Shown here piece after piece: positions 61,895 to 64,000 of a stretch of DNA of 64,000 nucleotides. The notes under the pieces were generated by a model, which was not told the origin of the DNA, made no database searches, and saw nothing but the letters and a program-made list of their open reading frames with translations. The translations under genes and the position numbers were made by a program. Position 1 is the first letter of the stretch, and every line of letters begins with the position of its first letter. The stretch comes from Clostridium sp. KNHs214 (GTDB taxonomy: Bacteria; Bacillota; Clostridia; Clostridiales; Clostridiaceae), in NCBI RefSeq assembly GCF_000744935.1, contig NZ_JQMW01000011.1, positions 992,001 to 1,056,000 of the forward strand. The letters run 5' to 3'.

Positions 61895-62749
61895 TTATCC
61901 CAGTTTTCTAACTAATCCTTTTTGACAAAAACTTGCTTCATAAACTACTATTGTGGCTGCAACTCCTACATTTAATGAATCTGCTCCTCCAAACATAGGT
62001 ATTATTACTCTTTCACATTGGCATTTATTCCAAATGTCTGAAATACCATGTATTTCATTTCCTACAATAATGGCAGTTCTCCCTTTATAGTCAGTATTAT
62101 AATAACTTTTACTAGCCTTTAGATCAGTAATAATAATTTTAAATTGATTACTTTTAAGCCACATTATAACGTCTTTTACATCTTTATCTATTACTGGCAG
62201 CATAAAGCTAGACCCCATGCTTGATTTTATTAATTTTTGATTTGTTTTTCTCACATTACTATTGCAAATAATTACTCCATCTCCACCAGCCCCATCAACA
62301 GACCTTATAATTGTTCCAATATTCCCTGGCTTCGCCAATCCATCAAGTACTACTAGCAAATTGTTCTCCTTCAATTCTATATCATCAAGTTTATACTGGG
62401 GAAAACTGCATAATAAAAAAAATCCCTCACCACTATCTCTACTACTTAATCTACTACATAGATTACTTGATATTAAATATGAATTATCTGCTGCACTAAC
62501 AATAAATCGGACCATTTCAAGCATAGTTTTGCTTTTAATAAAATCTGGGCAAAACACAAAACTTTTTATTCTTATATTACTATTAATTATCTTTTCATAT
62601 GCCCATAGCCCTTCTATAACAAATAAGTTTTCATCCTCAATCTTTTTATTCTTTATTAATTTATTTATATTTCTTACTGAAGGCTCTTTACTGCCAACAA
62701 ATTTTAAGTTAGAAAACTCCCTATATAACTCCTCAATATTTATCTCCAT
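61895..62749 (-). CDS. TrmH/SpoU-family RNA 2'-O-methyltransferase
   Basis: 284 residues. N-terminal substrate-binding domain of L30e type (VGSKEPSVRNINKLIKNKKI, FVIEGLWAYEKII), then the SPOUT knot motifs: LDGLAKPGNIGTIIRSVDGAG (motif 1), IIVGNEIHGIS (motif 2) and IPMFGGADSLNVGVAATIVVYEA (motif 3). Target is probably rRNA or tRNA; some close families confer antibiotic resistance, but that cannot be told here. ATG 62749 with GGGGTG 6 nt upstream is chosen. Confidence 0.88.
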   Translation of the reverse strand: MEINIEELYREFSNLKFVGSKEPSVRNINKLIKNKKIEDENLFVIEGLWAYEKIINSNIRIKSFVFCPDFIKSKTMLEMVRFIVSAADNSYLISSNLCSRLSSRDSGEGFFLLCSFPQYKLDDIELKENNLLVVLDGLAKPGNIGTIIRSVDGAGGDGVIICNSNVRKTNQKLIKSSMGSSFMLPVIDKDVKDVIMWLKSNQFKIIITDLKASKSYYNTDYKGRTAIIVGNEIHGISDIWNKCQCERVIIPMFGGADSLNVGVAATIVVYEASFCQKGLVRKLG

Positions 62750-62846
62750 TGTATCACCCCAATTTCTTAAAAACACTGATACAATCATTTTAATATAATT
62801 TTATACTACTATAATAGGTAAAAAACATTTCTATATCATTCTTTAC

Positions 62847-62890
62847 AAAAAAGCTACCACTCATTTTATTACTTCAGTGATAGCTTTTTT
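62847..62890. terminator. Hairpin terminator between TrmH and HAAS genes
   Basis: Stem AAAAAGCTA.CACT / AGTG.TAGCTTTTT with T runs for both strands. Confidence 0.75.
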
Positions 62891-62948
62891 GAAGTTTATG
62901 TTATTTATAATACAGTTCTGCACAATCCCTATATTGTTATGGAATACC

Positions 62949-62991
62949 ACGTGAACTACCACCGAGACAAGCAACGGTGACTTTTGAGCAT
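62949..62991. repeat. Nested-hairpin element, copy 3 (weak)
   Basis: Inner stem CACCG/CGGTG around a 10-nt loop, followed by the same CATTTTCTATAAA string as copy 2. The stem bases differ from copy 2 but remain paired. The outer stem is not clear. Confidence 0.3.
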
Positions 62992-62994
62992 TTT

Positions 62995-63720
62995 CTATAA
63001 AAAATTTCTAATAAACTCTAACAAAAGCTTCCCTATATTAGGATATACTTGCTTTATAGCAGTTATAACCTCATTTGAATTTACTGGCATCTTAAACATA
63101 TATTCACCTGTTCCATGTTGGTTAAAGATAGCTACTATACCTTTGGCTACTCCTCCTATAGCTATATCTGCTCTTGCATATCCGCCTAATGCAATGTGCT
63201 TTGCGATTGCCGCTCCTCCTAAACTTGCTACATAAGCTACAGAAAATCCTCCTATGGATAGCATTCCTGAAAATGCCGCACCACCAATTGCCATTAAAAT
63301 AGCTAAAGATATTCCTCCAAAACTTAAGACTCCTATAGAAACACCTCCAAGGCTAACCAATCCGATAGCCACACTTCCAAATGAAAATATTCCTTTAGCT
63401 ATTCCTAAAGGCTTTGTATTTACATGAACGAGCGGTATCCCAAAAATCTTTGCCTTAGAAACATACTCATATCCATATTTATACCTCCGTCCATACCACC
63501 AACAATTTCTTGTATTTTGTCTAACCTCTAGGTTTTCTCTAAATTCTTCAGCAATTTCTTCCGGATCACCAAGAAGAATATATGGATCATTTTCTCCAGT
63601 AATTTGCTGTTTTTCTATAAGAGATACGTATAAATCCTCTTTTATTCGTTTTCTCTTTTTCCCAACTACCCCTATACTATCTACAATTCCGTCAATGTAA
63701 TCCTGAAAGTCCTTGTTCAT
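62995..63720 (-). CDS. HAAS-domain membrane protein (DUF1700-like)
   Basis: 241 residues. The N-terminal about 65 residues form the HAAS-type helical domain found next to PadR regulators (VGKKRKRIKEDLYVSLIEKQ, LLGDPEEIAEEF). The rest is an extended Gly/Ser-rich hydrophobic region with quasi-repeats such as SLGGVSIGVLSFGGISLAI, spanning about residues 95-200. Function of the family is unknown. It starts 18 bp after the PadR gene, ATG at 63720 behind GGAAGTG. Confidence 0.8.
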   Translation of the reverse strand: MNKDFQDYIDGIVDSIGVVGKKRKRIKEDLYVSLIEKQQITGENDPYILLGDPEEIAEEFRENLEVRQNTRNCWWYGRRYKYGYEYVSKAKIFGIPLVHVNTKPLGIAKGIFSFGSVAIGLVSLGGVSIGVLSFGGISLAILMAIGGAAFSGMLSIGGFSVAYVASLGGAAIAKHIALGGYARADIAIGGVAKGIVAIFNQHGTGEYMFKMPVNSNEVITAIKQVYPNIGKLLLEFIRNFL

Positions 63721-63738
63721 TTATAACACTTCCTTTCC

Positions 63739-64000
63739 CTAAATACCTAAAACTTTATTAGTTATTCCATAAAAATATTTCCATATATCAATTTGCTTCC
63801 TATAAGCTTCAATTCCATTTTTAGTAATTTTATAATATTTTCTTGGAATTTTTCTTTCTCCCTTTGGTACTACACTATAACTTTTAATAAATCCATTATC
63901 CTCTAGCCTATAAAGTACTGGATACAATGTACCCTCTTTCAATTTGTAATATCCTTCACTTATTTCATCTAATAGCTGTATTATTTCATATCCATACATA
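63739..64000 (-). CDS. PadR-family transcriptional regulator, N-terminus outside window
   Basis: The 86 visible residues start MYGYEIIQLLDEIS, normally preceded by about 20 more residues in PadR proteins, so the true start lies beyond the right edge. The winged helix-turn-helix (YKLKEGTLYPVLYRLEDNGFI) and wing (RKYYKITKNG) are clear. In such PadR-HAAS pairs the regulator usually represses its own operon. Confidence 0.9.
   Translation of the reverse strand, partial: MYGYEIIQLLDEISEGYYKLKEGTLYPVLYRLEDNGFIKSYSVVPKGERKIPRKYYKITKNGIEAYRKQIDIWKYFYGITNKVLGI

Overview
This 64 kb window is AT-rich, with short intergenic gaps, strong GGAGG-type ribosome binding sites and frequent TTG/GTG starts. It carries a spore-coat cotJABC operon, nadABC, an FMN-riboswitch rib operon and many clostridial-style ABC/two-component modules. 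It looks like the chromosome of an endospore-forming Clostridium. The gene content recalls the C. botulinum/C. sporogenes group, but that species-level guess is inference. No rRNA, tRNA, CRISPR array, complete insertion sequence or prophage was found.

Layout. 1-1.6 kb: left-truncated [FeFe]-hydrogenase-like protein and a small membrane-anchored protein. 2-6.5 kb: riboflavin operon ribD-ribE-ribBA-ribH on the minus strand, behind a consensus promoter, an FMN riboswitch and its terminator. 6.7-8.6 kb: cotJABC and convergent cbiZ. 9-12.5 kb: an EamA transporter and a radical-SAM/partner pair. 12.7-18.3 kb: histidine kinase, response regulator and an ABC-2 exporter. 18.4-24 kb: nitroreductase, HelD-like helicase and an AAA-ATPase/nuclease-fold protein. 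24-41.8 kb: a second ABC-2 exporter embedded beside a tandem array of five ~840-residue FtsX/MacB-type permeases, with one divergent ATPase. 42.5-45.6 kb: nadABC. 45.7-48.6 kb: five minus-strand genes with two NifX/NifB-like proteins, two ferredoxin-containing MinD-type ATPases and a DUF134 regulator. 48.8-52 kb: rluF, a BltD-like acetyltransferase and a membrane-anchored putative glucosaminidase. 52-58.6 kb: LytTR/GHKL two-component system, a heterodimeric ABC exporter and a LuxR-type/DUF2087 regulator. 58.9-64 kb: stand-alone murE, a MerR-methyltransferase fusion, a TrmH-family methyltransferase, and a PadR/HAAS pair cut by the right edge.

The most distinctive signals are non-coding or evolutionary. 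(1) At least three families of small palindromic, MITE-like elements are scattered through the window. The best-defined family has two size classes (311 and 166 bp) with exact 7-bp target duplications in four copies. One copy sits in the 3' end of ribH and has replaced its last codons; the pre-insertion stop can be reconstructed from the flank. (2) The FtsX-permease array shows active birth and death: a shared promoter module before six genes, lost promoter/terminator parts at one junction, near-identical 3' patches between non-adjacent paralogues, and three short relics of permease C-termini. (3) Several regulatory regions can be read directly: a MerR-type 19-bp-spacer promoter over a dyad, and a consensus promoter held between the arms of a 17-bp inverted repeat ahead of the NifX/MinD operon.
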